Of a stretch of DNA of 64,000 bases, positions 1 to 10,148 are shown one piece after another (positions within the stretch are counted from its first letter, which is position 1; each line of letters opens with the position of its first letter). The notes under the pieces were generated by a model. The model was not told the origin of the DNA. It saw nothing but the letters and a program-made list of their open reading frames with translations, and did no database searches. Source of the DNA: Janthinobacterium sp. LM6 (GTDB lineage Bacteria; Pseudomonadota; Gammaproteobacteria; Burkholderiales; Burkholderiaceae_D); contig NZ_CP019510.1 in assembly GCF_002002885.1 (NCBI RefSeq), positions 1,116,001-1,180,000 on the forward strand, read 5' to 3'. The position numbers and the translations under genes are program-made.

Positions 1-2
1 TC

Positions 3-1085
3 AAACTGGGCCTGGACCCGACTGCACCCGACTTGCATCTGGGCCACACTGTTGTGCTGAACAAGATGCGCCAGCTGCAAAACCTCGGCCATCAAGTCAT
101 TTTCCTCATCGGCGATTTTACTTCCATGATCGGCGACCCTTCGGGCCGCAACGTCACGCGCCCGCCGCTGACCAAGGAACAGATCGAGATTAACGCGATG
201 ACGTATTTCGCGCAAGCATCTTTAGTGTTGGACGCCAGCAAGACCGAAATCCGCTATAACTCCGAGTGGTGCGATCCGCTGGGCGCGCGCGGCATCATCC
301 AGCTCGCTTCCCACTACACGGTGGCGCGCATGATCGAGCGCGACGACTTCACCAAGCGCTTCCAGGGCGGCATTCCTATTTCCGTACACGAATTCCTGTA
401 CCCGCTGATGCAAGGCTACGACTCGGTGGCCCTGAAATCGGACCTGGAACTGGGCGGCACGGACCAGAAATTCAACCTGCTGGTGGGCCGCGAACTGCAA
501 AAGCAGTACGGACAGGAGCAGCAGTGTATTTTGACCATGCCTCTGCTGGAAGGTTTGGACGGCGTGGAAAAAATGTCCAAGTCGAAGAATAACTACATCG
601 GCATCACGGAACCGGGCAACACCATGTTCGCCAAGCTGATGAGCATTTCCGACGTCATGATGTGGCGCTACTACGAGCTGCTGTCGTGGCGCTCGATCGC
701 CGAACTGGCGCAGCTGAAGCGCGAAGTCGAGGAAGGCCGCAATCCGCGCGATGCCAAGGTTGCGCTGGCGCAAGAGATCGTCGCGCGCTTCCACTCGCAG
801 CAGGCGGCGGAAGATGCGCTGGCCGATTTCGTCAACCGCTCGAAGGGCGGCATCCCCGACGATATCCCGGAAGTGACCTTGGCCGGCGCACCGCTGGGCA
901 TTCCGCAACTGCTGAAACAGGCGGGCCTGTGCCCGTCGACGTCGGAAGCCATGCGCAAGATCGACCAGGGCGGCGTGCGCATCGACGGCACCGTCATCAG
1001 CGACAAGGGCTTGCAAGTGGAAGCCGGTCAGTTCGTGTTGCAAGTTGGCAAGCGCAGCTTTGCGCGCGTCACCTTGACGGCATGA
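3..1085 (+). CDS. tyrS: Tyrosine--tRNA ligase, 5' end missing
   Basis: Charges tRNA-Tyr with tyrosine in the cytoplasm. The frame is already open at the window edge ([16 protein letters not shown]), so the start lies upstream. The class I HIGH-like motif appears as HLGH near the edge and the second signature as KMSKS, in the block EKMSKSKNN. The C-terminal part is an S4-like RNA-binding domain, starting near [10 protein letters not shown] and containing [13 protein letters not shown]. About 360 residues are visible, so only roughly 40-60 are missing for the long TyrS form. The stop overlaps the start of dtd (ATGA), suggesting translational coupling of tyrosine charging with D-aminoacyl-tRNA clearance. 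A TTG codon at 33 is internal and is not the true start. Confidence 0.95.
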   Translation, partial: KLGLDPTAPDLHLGHTVVLNKMRQLQNLGHQVIFLIGDFTSMIGDPSGRNVTRPPLTKEQIEINAMTYFAQASLVLDASKTEIRYNSEWCDPLGARGIIQLASHYTVARMIERDDFTKRFQGGIPISVHEFLYPLMQGYDSVALKSDLELGGTDQKFNLLVGRELQKQYGQEQQCILTMPLLEGLDGVEKMSKSKNNYIGITEPGNTMFAKLMSISDVMMWRYYELLSWRSIAELAQLKREVEEGRNPRDAKVALAQEIVARFHSQQAAEDALADFVNRSKGGIPDDIPEVTLAGAPLGIPQLLKQAGLCPSTSEAMRKIDQGGVRIDGTVISDKGLQVEAGQFVLQVGKRSFARVTLTA

Positions 1086-1531
1086 TCGCGCTGCTGCAGC
1101 GCGTTACGCAGGCAAAGGTCGACGTTGCCGGCGCCACCATCGGCGCCATCGATGCCGGCCTGATGGTGCTCGTGTGCGCGGAGCGGGGCGATACGGAGAA
1201 GGAAGCGGACGCCCTGCTGACCAAGCTGCTCGGCTACCGCGTGTTTGCCGACGACGCGGGCAAGATGAACCGCAGCGTGACGGACGTGGCCGGCGGCTTG
1301 CTGCTGGTGCCGCAGTTCACCCTGGCGGCCGACACCAAGTCCGGCACGCGCCCGTCGTTTACGCCGGCCGCCGCGCCACAGGACGGCTTGCGCCTGTTCA
1401 CGCATTTCGTGGACCAGGCGCGCAGCCGCCATGCGACCGTGCAAACGGGGCAGTTTGGTGCCGACATGCAGGTGTCGCTCACCAATGACGGCCCGGTGAC
1501 CTTCTGGCTGCAAGTGAACGCAAAACAATAA
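1082..1531 (+). CDS. dtd: D-aminoacyl-tRNA deacylase
   Basis: Hydrolyses D-aminoacyl-tRNAs such as D-Tyr-tRNA, as a cytoplasmic proofreading step after charging. The protein has 149 residues, close to the usual family length of about 145. It begins [13 protein letters not shown] and carries the conserved active-site blocks PQFTLAADT (the SQFTL motif of the family) and, near the end, [15 protein letters not shown] (the NDGPVT motif). The ATG overlaps the tyrS stop by four bases, which decides this start over longer in-frame extensions. The tyrS-dtd pairing fits the function. Confidence 0.95.
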   Translation: MIALLQRVTQAKVDVAGATIGAIDAGLMVLVCAERGDTEKEADALLTKLLGYRVFADDAGKMNRSVTDVAGGLLLVPQFTLAADTKSGTRPSFTPAAAPQDGLRLFTHFVDQARSRHATVQTGQFGADMQVSLTNDGPVTFWLQVNAKQ

Positions 1532-1549
1532 CTAAAACAGGAGCAAGCG

Positions 1550-2188
1550 ATGAAATTGTGGAGCGAGACGTTTCGTGATGGCGGCCTGATGCCGGCCGAT
1601 TATGCCTTTGCCGAGATCGATCCGGCCAGCCGCGTGCGCCTCGCTGGCAACCGCAATCCCCATCTGGCCTGGGACGAGGTGCCGAACGGCACCGAGTCGC
1701 TGGCCCTGTTCTGCATCGACCCCGATGCGCCGCAAGACGCCAGCCTGGTCAATGTTGAAGGCCAGGCCCTGCCGCTGACGGCGTTGCGCGGCGACTTTTA
1801 TCACTGGAGCTTGCTCGACTTGCCGCCTGCCATGCGGGTGATTGCCGCCGGAGAATTTTCCAGCGGCATTACGCCGCGCGGCAAGGCTGCCGCTACTGGC
1901 AATGGGCTGCGCCAGGGTCTCAACGACTACACGGGCTGGTTTGCCGCCGACCCGGACATGGCCGGCGACTATTACGGCTACGATGGCCCATGCCCGCCGT
2001 GGAACGACGAGCGCATCCACCACTACATTTTCCGCCTGTATGCGCTAGACGTGCCGCAGCTGGCCGTGCCCGAACGGTTTACGGGGCAGCAAGCCTACGC
2101 CGCCATCTATGGCCACATCCTTGACGAAGCCCAGCTCGTCGTCGCCTATTCGCTTAACCCCGAGTTGGCACTTACCCTGAAGAAATAA
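1550..2188 (+). CDS. YbhB/YbcL family Raf kinase inhibitor-like (PEBP) protein
   Basis: A 212-residue member of the phosphatidylethanolamine-binding-protein family. Typical blocks are visible: HLAWDEVPNGTESLALFCIDPDAP, whose central DPDAP forms part of the ligand-binding pocket, FYHWSLLDLPP, and the glycine/proline-rich YYGYDGPCPPWNDERIHHYIFRLYAL region matching the GPCPP-HRY block of YbhB proteins. There is no signal peptide, so it is probably cytoplasmic. A good ribosome-binding site (AGGAG) lies 7-8 bases before the ATG. It sits 18 bases after dtd and 3 bases before the phosphatase gene, so it is probably in one operon. The physiological role of bacterial members is not settled. Confidence 0.9.
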   Translation: MKLWSETFRDGGLMPADYAFAEIDPASRVRLAGNRNPHLAWDEVPNGTESLALFCIDPDAPQDASLVNVEGQALPLTALRGDFYHWSLLDLPPAMRVIAAGEFSSGITPRGKAAATGNGLRQGLNDYTGWFAADPDMAGDYYGYDGPCPPWNDERIHHYIFRLYALDVPQLAVPERFTGQQAYAAIYGHILDEAQLVVAYSLNPELALTLKK

Positions 2189-2191
2189 CGC

Positions 2192-2836
2192 ATGAGCACC
2201 ACGATTTTACTGATACGCCATGGCGAAACGGCCTGGAATGCGGGCCGCCGCCTGCAGGGCCATATCGACATCGCCCTGAACGAGGCGGGCCTGGCGCAAG
2301 CGGGGGCGTTGGGACAGGCGCTGGCGGACGAACCGCTGGCCGCCATCATCGCCAGCGATCTGCAACGCGCGCAGCAGACGGCGCTAGCCGTGGCCGACGT
2401 GAAAGATTTACCCGTGCAAACGGACCCCTTGCTGCGCGAGCGCTGCTACGGCGCTTTCGAAGGCTTGCTGTATGCCGACATCGCCGCGCGCTATCCGCAT
2501 GAATATGCGCAGTGGCAATCGCGCCAGATCGACGCCGTGATGCCGTCGGGCGAGCGCCAGGCCGAAAGTTTCCGCCAGTTCTATGCGCGCGCGAATGGCG
2601 CCATCGCCCGCTGGGCCGAACGCTATGACGGCCAGACGATCGCCATCGTGGCCCACGGCGGCGTGCTCGAGTGCGCTTACCGCGAGGCGGTCGGCATGAC
2701 GCTCGACAGTCCGCGCGACTTCCAGGTCAAAAATGCCAGCGTCAACCGTTTTTCTTACGCCGACGGCAAGCTGCATTTGGTGCACTGGGGAAATATCGAA
2801 CACTTGAGCGCGCCCGCGATGGACGAGCTGGGCTAA
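2192..2836 (+). CDS. Histidine phosphatase family protein (phosphoglycerate-mutase-like)
   Basis: A 214-residue cytoplasmic phosphatase of the histidine phosphatase superfamily. The phosphohistidine motif LIRHGETAWN is near the N-terminus, followed by the RLQGHIDIALNEAG substrate loop, SDLQRAQQTA, LRERCYGAFEG, and the second catalytic histidine in IAIVAHGGVLE. The family includes GpmB-like and CobC-like phosphatases. The substrate cannot be read from sequence, and no cobalamin-lower-ligand gene lies nearby to support CobC. The start follows the PEBP gene stop by three bases. Confidence 0.9.
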   Translation: MSTTILLIRHGETAWNAGRRLQGHIDIALNEAGLAQAGALGQALADEPLAAIIASDLQRAQQTALAVADVKDLPVQTDPLLRERCYGAFEGLLYADIAARYPHEYAQWQSRQIDAVMPSGERQAESFRQFYARANGAIARWAERYDGQTIAIVAHGGVLECAYREAVGMTLDSPRDFQVKNASVNRFSYADGKLHLVHWGNIEHLSAPAMDELG

Positions 2837-2941
2837 GCGGCGCCTCCTCACTCTGACGCACTGAGCAAAAAAATAGTGCTTATTAATTAGGCAGGGAATC
2901 GGTTAAAATAGCAGGTTCCTCCGTCCATTCCAGGTTCTTCA
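2837..2941 (+). promoter_or_regulatory. Intergenic region with candidate dusB-fis promoter
   Basis: This stretch is AT-rich compared with its surroundings. A TAAAAT hexamer at 2904-2909 is a reasonable -10 element about 33 bases before the dusB start. A TTATTA sequence about 18 bases further upstream is only a weak -35. No terminator for the upstream genes is obvious. Confidence 0.35.
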
Positions 2942-3994
2942 GTGCAAATCGGCCCTCACATTCTGCGCAACAACGTTTTTGTCGCTCCCATGGCGGGCGT
3001 GACGGATCGGCCTTTCCGCCAGTTGTGCAAGCAGTTGGGCGCCGGTTACGCCGTGTCGGAGATGGCGGCGTCGAATCCGCGCCTGTGGGCGACGGAAAAA
3101 AGCTCGCGCCGCACGGACCATGCGGGCGAAATGGAGCCAAAGGCCGTGCAGATCGCCGGCGCCGATCCGCAAGACCTGGCCGACTGCGCCAAGTTCAACG
3201 TGGACCGGGGCGCGCAGATCATCGACATCAACATGGGTTGCCCCGTCAAAAAGGTGTGCAACAGCTGGTGCGGTTCGGCCTTGCTGCAAAACGAAAGCCT
3301 GGTCGAAAGAATCTTGCACGCCGTCGTCAACGCCGTCGACGTGCCCGTCACCCTGAAATTTCGCACGGGCTGGAACCGCGAAAACAAGAATGCCCTGAAA
3401 ATCGCCCGCATCGCCGAGCAAGCCGGCATCCAGATGCTGACCCTGCACGGCCGCACGCGCGCCGATGGCTACAAGGGCGATGCCGAATATGAAACCATTG
3501 CCGCAGTGAAAGCATCGGTGGGCATTCCCGTGGTGGCCAACGGCGACATTACCAGTCCTGAGAAGGCCCGCTTTGTGCTGGATCAAACGGGCGCCGATGC
3601 CGTCATGATCGGCCGCGCGGCGCAGGGCCGGCCGTGGATTTGCCGTGAAATTGATCATTTCTTGCGCACCGGCACCTTGTTGCCGGCGCCCTACGTGGAT
3701 GAAGTGCGCACCCTGATGGATGAGCATTTGCGCGCCCATTACGCGTTTTACGGAGAATTCCTCGGCGTGCGCACGGCGCGCAAGCACATCGGCTGGTATG
3801 TCAAGGATCTGGAAGGCGGCGAAGCGTTCCGACAGCAAATGAACTTGCTGGAGTCGACGGAAGCGCAGTTGCTGGCCGTCGATCAATTTTTTGAGTCGCA
3901 ATGGAAATTTGGCGAACGGTTACAATACCGCCTCTCCGAATCGAGTGAAAGTGGCCTGATCGATGTGATCAAACCTATGGCCACGGCAGCATGA
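2942..3994 (+). CDS. dusB: tRNA-dihydrouridine synthase B
   Basis: A flavin-dependent enzyme that reduces uridine to dihydrouridine in the D-loop of tRNAs. The 350-residue protein starts at a GTG (VQIGPHILRNN). It carries the Dus signatures VAPMAGVTDRPFRQLC, the INMGCPVKKV block with the catalytic cysteine region (CNSWCGSALL), and VVANGDI and MIGRAAQGRPW in the FMN-phosphate-binding part. A helical C-terminal domain follows. The next gene is fis, the classical dusB-fis order of proteobacteria, which supports DusB over DusA or DusC. Confidence 0.95.
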   Translation: MQIGPHILRNNVFVAPMAGVTDRPFRQLCKQLGAGYAVSEMAASNPRLWATEKSSRRTDHAGEMEPKAVQIAGADPQDLADCAKFNVDRGAQIIDINMGCPVKKVCNSWCGSALLQNESLVERILHAVVNAVDVPVTLKFRTGWNRENKNALKIARIAEQAGIQMLTLHGRTRADGYKGDAEYETIAAVKASVGIPVVANGDITSPEKARFVLDQTGADAVMIGRAAQGRPWICREIDHFLRTGTLLPAPYVDEVRTLMDEHLRAHYAFYGEFLGVRTARKHIGWYVKDLEGGEAFRQQMNLLESTEAQLLAVDQFFESQWKFGERLQYRLSESSESGLIDVIKPMATAA

Positions 3995-4164
3995 GCAGAT
4001 AGCAGCAAGCAGGGTAAATCAGTTACCAGCAGTACAAGGGCGAGCGCCTATATACAGAGCGTCATGCAATATTAATTACAACACCGAGGCAAGAGGGCAG
4101 CACGCGGACCGCATGAGCGACGCGGCGCCGGATGGCCAGGTGTTCAGCCGGTTGAAGCATAAAA

Positions 4165-4398
4165 ATGAGCAAAGAAAGCATTCAGGAAGTCGTACAGAAA
4201 AGTCTAGAAGATTACTTCAATGACCTGGGCGAACAGCAAGCATCGAATATCTACGACATGGTCGTGCTGACCGTGGAAAAGCCCATCCTGGAAGTCGTGA
4301 TGACACGCGCCGATGGCAACCAGTCGCACGCCGCGCAGATGCTGGGCATCAACCGCAATACCCTGCGCAAGAAATTGCAGGAGCACGGTTTGCTGTAA
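4165..4398 (+). CDS. fis: Fis family DNA-binding protein
   Basis: A small nucleoid-associated and regulatory DNA-binding protein of 77 residues, shorter at the N-terminus than the 98-residue enterobacterial Fis, as is usual in betaproteobacteria. The C-terminal helix-turn-helix is clear (NQSHAAQMLGINRNTLRKKLQEHGLL), preceded by the dimerisation helices (VVLTVEKPILEVVMTRADG). It is 170 bases after dusB and probably co-transcribed with it. A separate promoter in that gap cannot be excluded. Confidence 0.95.
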   Translation: MSKESIQEVVQKSLEDYFNDLGEQQASNIYDMVVLTVEKPILEVVMTRADGNQSHAAQMLGINRNTLRKKLQEHGLL

Positions 4399-4500
4399 TG
4401 CCGGCATGCAAGTGACGCCAAGATTTGAATCCGCCGCCGCCTCAGCCAGACGACTGAGCGGCGCCATTCGCCAAGAACACTTAACCACCTAGCCACAGCC

Positions 4501-6087
4501 ATGATCAAACAAGCTCTCCTCTCCGTTTCCGACAAGACCGGCGTTCTCGAATTCGCCCGCGCCCTGTCCGCCCTCGGCGTCAACCTCCTGTCCACGGGCG
4601 GCACCGCAAAATTGCTGGCAGACAACGGTGTTCCCGTCACGGAAGTTGCCGATTACACGGGTTTCCCGGAGATGCTCGATGGCCGTGTGAAGACGCTGCA
4701 CCCGAAAGTGCACGGCGGTATCCTGGCGCGCCGCGATTTCCCTGAGCACATGTCGAAACTGGTCGAGCACGACATGCCGACCATCGACATGGTGGTGGTC
4801 AACCTGTACCCGTTCCAGGGCACGGTCGCCAAGGCCGATTGCACGCTGGAAGACGCGATCGAGAACATCGATATCGGCGGCCCGACCATGCTGCGTTCGG
4901 CGGCCAAGAACCACAAGGACGTGGTCGTCATCTGCGACCCGAGCGACTACGACGCCGTGCTGGCGGAAATGCGCTCGGCCGACGGCAAGGCCGGCGACGT
5001 CAGCTACGACACCAAATTCATGCTGGCAAAAAAAGTCTTTGCGCACACGGCGCAATACGATGGCGCCATCACCAATTACCTGACCAGCCTGGGCCCGACG
5101 AAGGTGCACGCCGAGCGCGGCGCCTATCCGCAAATCCTCAATGTTGCATTTGAGAAAGTGCAAGACATGCGCTACGGTGAAAACCCGCACCAGAGCGCCG
5201 CCTTCTACCGCGACCTGGTCACCACCGATGGCGCGTTGGCCAACTACCGCCAGCTGCAAGGCAAGGAATTGTCGTACAACAACATCGCCGATGCCGACGC
5301 GGCCTGGGAATGCGTGAAGAGCATGGGCGGCTTCGAGCAAAGCGCCGCTTGCGTGATCGTCAAGCACGCGAACCCATGCGGCGTAGCGCTGGGCAAGAAT
5401 GCAGCGGAAGCGTATGCGCGCGCCCTGCAGACGGACCCGACCTCGGCATTCGGCGGCATCATCGCGTTTAATACCGAACTGGACGGCGCCACTGCCGGCG
5501 AAATCGCCAAGCTGTTCGTCGAAGTGCTGATCGCCCCATCGTTCTCCGCCGAAGCGAAACAGATTCTGTCGAGCAAGCAAAACGTGCGCATGCTGGAAAT
5601 CCCGCTGGGCGGCGGCGTGCACGCCATGGACTTCAAGCGCGTCGGTGGCGGCTTGCTGGTGCAATCGCCGGACGCGAAAAACGTCGGTATCGGCGACTTG
5701 CGCGTGGTCAGCAAGCTGCAGCCAACGCCGCAGCAACTGGCCGACCTGATGTTCGCCTGGAAAGTGGCAAAATTCGTCAAGTCGAACGCCATCGTCTTCT
5801 GCGGCAATAACATGACCCTGGGCGTGGGCGCAGGCCAGATGAGCCGTATCGACTCGGCCCGCATCGCGTCCATCAAGGCGCAAAACGCCGGCCTGTCACT
5901 GACGGGCTCCGTGGTGGCGTCGGACGCCTTCTTCCCGTTCCGCGACGGCCTCGACGTCGTCGTCGACGCGGGCGCGACCTGCGTCATCCACCCGGGCGGC
6001 TCCATGCGCGACCAGGAAGTGATCGATGCGGCGGACGAGCGCGGCGTCGTGATGCTGTACACGGGCACGCGTCACTTCCGTCATTGA
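4501..6087 (+). CDS. purH: Bifunctional AICAR formyltransferase / IMP cyclohydrolase
   Basis: Carries out the last two steps of de novo purine synthesis: transfer of a formyl group from 10-formyl-THF to AICAR, then ring closure to IMP. It has 528 residues, the normal length. The N-terminal MGS-like cyclohydrolase domain spans roughly 1-150 ([51 protein letters not shown]). The formyltransferase domain follows, with [13 protein letters not shown], the catalytic KHANPCG block, [10 protein letters not shown] and [13 protein letters not shown]. It is the only pur gene here. The 102-base gap before it shows no clear PurR-like site. Confidence 0.97.
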   Translation: MIKQALLSVSDKTGVLEFARALSALGVNLLSTGGTAKLLADNGVPVTEVADYTGFPEMLDGRVKTLHPKVHGGILARRDFPEHMSKLVEHDMPTIDMVVVNLYPFQGTVAKADCTLEDAIENIDIGGPTMLRSAAKNHKDVVVICDPSDYDAVLAEMRSADGKAGDVSYDTKFMLAKKVFAHTAQYDGAITNYLTSLGPTKVHAERGAYPQILNVAFEKVQDMRYGENPHQSAAFYRDLVTTDGALANYRQLQGKELSYNNIADADAAWECVKSMGGFEQSAACVIVKHANPCGVALGKNAAEAYARALQTDPTSAFGGIIAFNTELDGATAGEIAKLFVEVLIAPSFSAEAKQILSSKQNVRMLEIPLGGGVHAMDFKRVGGGLLVQSPDAKNVGIGDLRVVSKLQPTPQQLADLMFAWKVAKFVKSNAIVFCGNNMTLGVGAGQMSRIDSARIASIKAQNAGLSLTGSVVASDAFFPFRDGLDVVVDAGATCVIHPGGSMRDQEVIDAADERGVVMLYTGTRHFRH

Positions 6088-6111
6088 TAATTGAACCCAA
6101 CGGCAATGACC

Positions 6112-6138
6112 GGGGTCGGATCCTGAGGGTCCGACCCC
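6112..6138. repeat. GGGGTCGGA-type palindromic hairpin after purH
   Basis: GGGGTCGGATCC and GGGTCCGACCCC are separated by a TGA loop. They form a 12-bp stem with one T-G pair, starting 24 bases after the purH stop. A T-rich stretch (GTTGTTTTGGG) follows, so it may act as the purH terminator. The sharply palindromic GGTCGGACC-type core looks like a dispersed repeat unit rather than a unique site. No second copy was noticed in this window. Confidence 0.6.
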
Positions 6139-6165
6139 AGATGTTGTTTTGGGTTGCTGCGACAC

Positions 6166-6206
6166 AATACGGCAGGCACCGGTTATTCACCGGTGCCTGC
6201 CGTATT
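6166..6206. repeat. Perfect 18-bp inverted repeat upstream of ruvC
   Basis: AATACGGCAGGCACCGGT (6166-6183) is followed by a 5-base TATTC loop and its exact reverse complement at 6189-6206. The hairpin ends just before the presumed ruvC -10 element. No T-run follows on the + strand. On the - strand its flank reads into GTGTCGCAGC, so it is not a simple intrinsic terminator. It could be a transcription roadblock, a protein-binding site, or a small palindromic repeat. Confidence 0.8.
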
Positions 6207-6209
6207 CAT

Positions 6210-6223
6210 TATAGAATCTGGCG
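6210..6223 (+). promoter_or_regulatory. Candidate ruvC -10 element and leaderless start
   Basis: The sequence TATAGAATCTGGCG directly precedes the ruvC ATG at 6224. Reading TAGAAT (6212-6217) as the -10 would place the transcription start at or within a base or two of the ATG. No Shine-Dalgarno sequence is visible. The -35 region would fall in the right arm of the perfect hairpin. Confidence 0.4.
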
Positions 6224-6763
6224 ATGATTATTCTTGGCATCGATCCTGGCCTGCGCACGACCGGCTTTGGGGTCATTGAAAAACACGGCAACAAGCTGCG
6301 CTATATCGCGTCGGGTACCGTCAAGACGGGTTCCGAAGGGGAATTGCCGCCGCGCCTGAAGGTCATCCTGCAGGGCGTGGGCGAAATCGTCGGCACCTAC
6401 CAGCCCGATTGCGCGGCCATCGAAAAAGTGTTCGTCAACGTCAATCCCCAATCGACCTTGCTGCTGGGCCAGGCGCGTGGCGCGGCCATTTGCGCGCTCG
6501 TCCATGCCGACCTGTCGGTGGCCGAATACACGGCCCTGCAAGTGAAGCAGGCCGTCACGGGCCACGGCAAGGCGGCCAAGGAGCAGGTGCAGGAAATGGT
6601 GTCGCGCCTGCTGTCCTTGCCCGGCTTGCCCGGCACGGATGCGGCCGATGCCCTGGGCGTGGCCATTTGCCACGCCAACAGCATTGATGCGCTGGCCATG
6701 CTCGGCGCGCTGGCGCCCCAGCTGCAGGGCTTGCGCATGAAGCGCGGCCGCCTGGTAGGCTAG
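6224..6763 (+). CDS. ruvC: Crossover junction endodeoxyribonuclease RuvC
   Basis: Resolves Holliday junctions by paired symmetrical nicks, working with RuvAB. It has 179 residues. The first catalytic acid lies in [14 protein letters not shown]; further acidic residues are in [22 protein letters not shown] and in the C-terminal [14 protein letters not shown] block, which completes the four-carboxylate metal site. It is 47 bases upstream of ruvA, followed directly by ruvB, the standard resolvasome cluster. The start shows no Shine-Dalgarno sequence and lies very close to a -10-like hexamer. Confidence 0.96.
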   Translation: MIILGIDPGLRTTGFGVIEKHGNKLRYIASGTVKTGSEGELPPRLKVILQGVGEIVGTYQPDCAAIEKVFVNVNPQSTLLLGQARGAAICALVHADLSVAEYTALQVKQAVTGHGKAAKEQVQEMVSRLLSLPGLPGTDAADALGVAICHANSIDALAMLGALAPQLQGLRMKRGRLVG

Positions 6764-6810
6764 GCGCGCCATATGCCCCTCATATATATACACAACATTA
6801 GGAACACGCG

Positions 6811-7389
6811 ATGATAGGCCGTCTCTCCGGTATTTTGCTTGAAAAGAATCCGCCACAATTGCTGGTCGATTGCCAGGGCGTCGGCTATGAAGTCGACGTG
6901 CCGATGAGCACCTTTTACAACCTGCCCCACGTGGGCGAAAAAGTCGTGCTGTTCACGCACCAGGCCATCCGCGAAGATGCGCATCTGCTGTTTGGCTTTG
7001 GCAATGCGGCCGAGCGTGCCGTGTTCCGCCAGTTGATCAAGATCACGGGCGTGGGCGCGCGCATGGCCTTGTCGATTCTTTCCGGCATGACGATTGCCGA
7101 CCTGGCGCAAGCGATCACCCTGCAGGATTCCGGCCGCCTCGTGAAAGTGCCGGGCATCGGCAAGAAGACGGCGGAACGTTTATTACTGGAATTGAAGGGC
7201 AAACTGGGAGCCGATATCGGCGCCGGCGGCGCGCATGCGGCGCCGGACGCCCAATCGGACATCCTCAATGCGCTGGTCGCGCTCGGCTATTCGGACAAGG
7301 AAGCGCTGGCGGCCGTGAAAAACGTGCCGGCAGGCAGCGGTGTGTCGGACGGCATCAAACTGGCGCTGAAAGCGCTGTCGAAAGGCTGA
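6811..7389 (+). CDS. ruvA: Holliday junction branch migration protein RuvA
   Basis: The tetrameric junction-binding subunit of the RuvAB motor. The 192-residue protein starts [28 protein letters not shown] (OB-fold domain I). The helix-hairpin-helix domain contains [16 protein letters not shown] and [20 protein letters not shown]. The C-terminal domain III (residues about 145-192: [16 protein letters not shown]...) contacts RuvB. An AGGAA ribosome-binding site precedes the ATG, and ruvB follows after six bases. Confidence 0.97.
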   Translation: MIGRLSGILLEKNPPQLLVDCQGVGYEVDVPMSTFYNLPHVGEKVVLFTHQAIREDAHLLFGFGNAAERAVFRQLIKITGVGARMALSILSGMTIADLAQAITLQDSGRLVKVPGIGKKTAERLLLELKGKLGADIGAGGAHAAPDAQSDILNALVALGYSDKEALAAVKNVPAGSGVSDGIKLALKALSKG

Positions 7390-7395
7390 TAGGGC

Positions 7396-8450
<1,055 letters not shown>

Positions 8451-8451
<1 letters not shown>

Positions 8452-8954
8452 TGGCGGAAGGTAGTCAACCGACCGCGCCGGGCATGCAGATATGGATTGA
8501 TGCCGATGCCTGTCCCGTTGTCATCAAGGAAATTTTGTACAGAGTCGCCGACCGGCTGGAATTGCCGCTCACCCTGGTAGCCAACCAGGGCTTGCGCGTG
8601 CCGCCGTCGCGTTTCATCCGCACCGTGCAAGTACCGTCCGGCGCCGACGTGGCCGACCAGGAAATCGTGCGCCTGTTGAATCCTGGCGACCTCGTCATCA
8701 CGGGCGACATCCCGCTGGCCGCTGACGTGCTCACCAAGGGCGGTTTTGCGCTGAATCCGCGTGGCGAATTTTATACGAAAGACAATATCGCCCAGCAACT
8801 GACGATGCGCGCCTTCATGGAAGAATTGCGCAGCGGCGGCGTCGATACGGGCGGCCCGGCCGCCTTCAGCCAGTCCGACCGGCAACAGTTTGCCAACAGC
8901 CTGGACCGGCATTTGAGCAAGCACCACCGTAAGCCGGCAGCGCCGCAGACGTAA
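8451..8954 (+). CDS. YaiI/YqxD (DUF188) family protein
   Basis: A cytoplasmic protein of the UPF0178/DUF188 family with a PIN-like fold and no settled function. Recognised by [63 protein letters not shown] and [22 protein letters not shown]. The start at 8451 overlaps the ruvB stop. Most relatives begin at MQIWIDADA, which corresponds to the ATG at 8484, so the first 11 residues may not be translated. The aspartates of DAD and GD are candidates for metal binding by analogy with PIN domains. Confidence 0.88.
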
Positions 8955-8980
8955 AAAAAACCGGCGCAAGCCGGTTTTTT
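8953..8980. terminator. Bidirectional rho-independent terminator
   Basis: An A-run, then CCGGC-GCAA-GCCGG, then a T-run: a compact stem with poly-A on the left and poly-T on the right. It lies between convergent genes (the YaiI-family gene and the OmpA-like gene), so it can terminate both strands. Confidence 0.9.
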
Positions 8981-8995
8981 ACATGGCAGTTTGAT

Positions 8996-10141
8996 CTAGC
9001 GCATGACTTTTCTCGTGCCCACCACTTCGACCGTCACGCGGCGGTTCTTGGCGCGCCCGGCGGCACTCGTGTTGTCGGCCACGGGCTGCGTTTCTCCCTT
9101 GCCTTCCGTATAGACGCGGTTCGTCTCCACGCCTTGCGCTACCAGGTAAGCCTTGACGGCTTCGGCGCGGTGTTGCGACAGTTTCTGGTTGTAGGCATCG
9201 GGGCCGACGGCATCCGTATGGCCGACCGTGACGATCACTTCCAGGTCCATGCCCGTCAATTGACCGAGCAACTGGTCCAGCGCGGCCTTGCCTTGCGGCT
9301 TGAGCGTCGATTGATCGAAATCAAACAGCGCTTCGGAAGCAAATGACACTTTTTCCGACACGGGGGCTGGCGCCGGCTTGGCCTCGATCACCGGTGCCGG
9401 CATGGCGACGACGGGGGCGACTTCGGGCGCCGGCTGGTAGGCGGGCGTGGCGCTGGCCGGGCGGCCCAGCTTATACACGAGGCTGACGGAATACAGGTCC
9501 GCATCGCCGCGGTTGCCGACGGCGTCGTTCAGACGATAACGCTCGACTTCGCCGCGCAAGGCCAGCGCTTCGCTGAACTTGTATTCGAGGCCCAGACCCA
9601 GCTTGGCATTGAGTTTGCGCTCGCTGGCATGCGTATTGGTCGAGCCCAGCAGACGGTTGCCGCTGAACTCCGTATTCGTCTTGGTGTAGTGCATGCCGAC
9701 CCGGCCCAGCAAGGACAGGCGCTGCGACAGCGGCAGCTGACCCAGCAAGTCCAGGTTCACGCCGCGAAAGCCCGCTTGCCCGTTCAGCACGCCATTGCCG
9801 CTGGTGGTCGACTGGAAATCGAACTTGCCCAGGTCAAAGTAGCCCGCTTCCACGGCGACATACTGGTTCAGTTGCCGGCCGACAAACAATTTGTAGCCGG
9901 TATCGCGCTGGTCCTTGGTGAAACCGGTGACCGTCTCTCCGTTGGCGGCCAGGCTGGCGCGCAGGCGCGGCTCGTCGATGGTGGCGCGCGACTGGCCCAC
10001 GCCCGCGCCGAGGTACCAGGCGCTGTTGGCCCAGTCCGGGTTGATGAAGGTGTTGTCCTGGGCCTGTGCCGATTGTGCCGCCAGCAAGGCGCCGGCCATC
10101 ACGCTCAGCGCGCCCAGTGTGTGTGCGATAGTCATGGTCAT
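8996..10141 (-). CDS. OmpA family outer membrane protein
   Basis: A 381-residue outer-membrane protein. It has a Sec signal peptide (ending near AAQSAQAQ) and an eight-strand-type beta-barrel region of about 200 residues (WYLGAGVGQSRATID..., YKLFVGRQLNQYVAVEAGYF). A Pro/Ala-rich linker follows at about residues 230-265, then a C-terminal OmpA peptidoglycan-binding domain: ALFDFDQSTLKPQGKAALDQ, VGHTDAVGPDAYNQKLSQHRAEAVKAYL, GRAKNRRVTVEV. The aspartate and arginine that bind diaminopimelate are present (GHTD..., NRRV). The start lies seven bases after the ice-binding gene stop, so both are probably co-transcribed. Confidence 0.93.
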   Translation of the reverse strand: MTMTIAHTLGALSVMAGALLAAQSAQAQDNTFINPDWANSAWYLGAGVGQSRATIDEPRLRASLAANGETVTGFTKDQRDTGYKLFVGRQLNQYVAVEAGYFDLGKFDFQSTTSGNGVLNGQAGFRGVNLDLLGQLPLSQRLSLLGRVGMHYTKTNTEFSGNRLLGSTNTHASERKLNAKLGLGLEYKFSEALALRGEVERYRLNDAVGNRGDADLYSVSLVYKLGRPASATPAYQPAPEVAPVVAMPAPVIEAKPAPAPVSEKVSFASEALFDFDQSTLKPQGKAALDQLLGQLTGMDLEVIVTVGHTDAVGPDAYNQKLSQHRAEAVKAYLVAQGVETNRVYTEGKGETQPVADNTSAAGRAKNRRVTVEVVGTRKVMR

Positions 10142-10148
10142 GTCCCGT

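Noticed and set aside
33-35. TTG at 33 as the tyrS start
   Set aside because: The open frame and conserved residues ([11 protein letters not shown]) continue upstream to the window edge, so the gene is truncated by the window.
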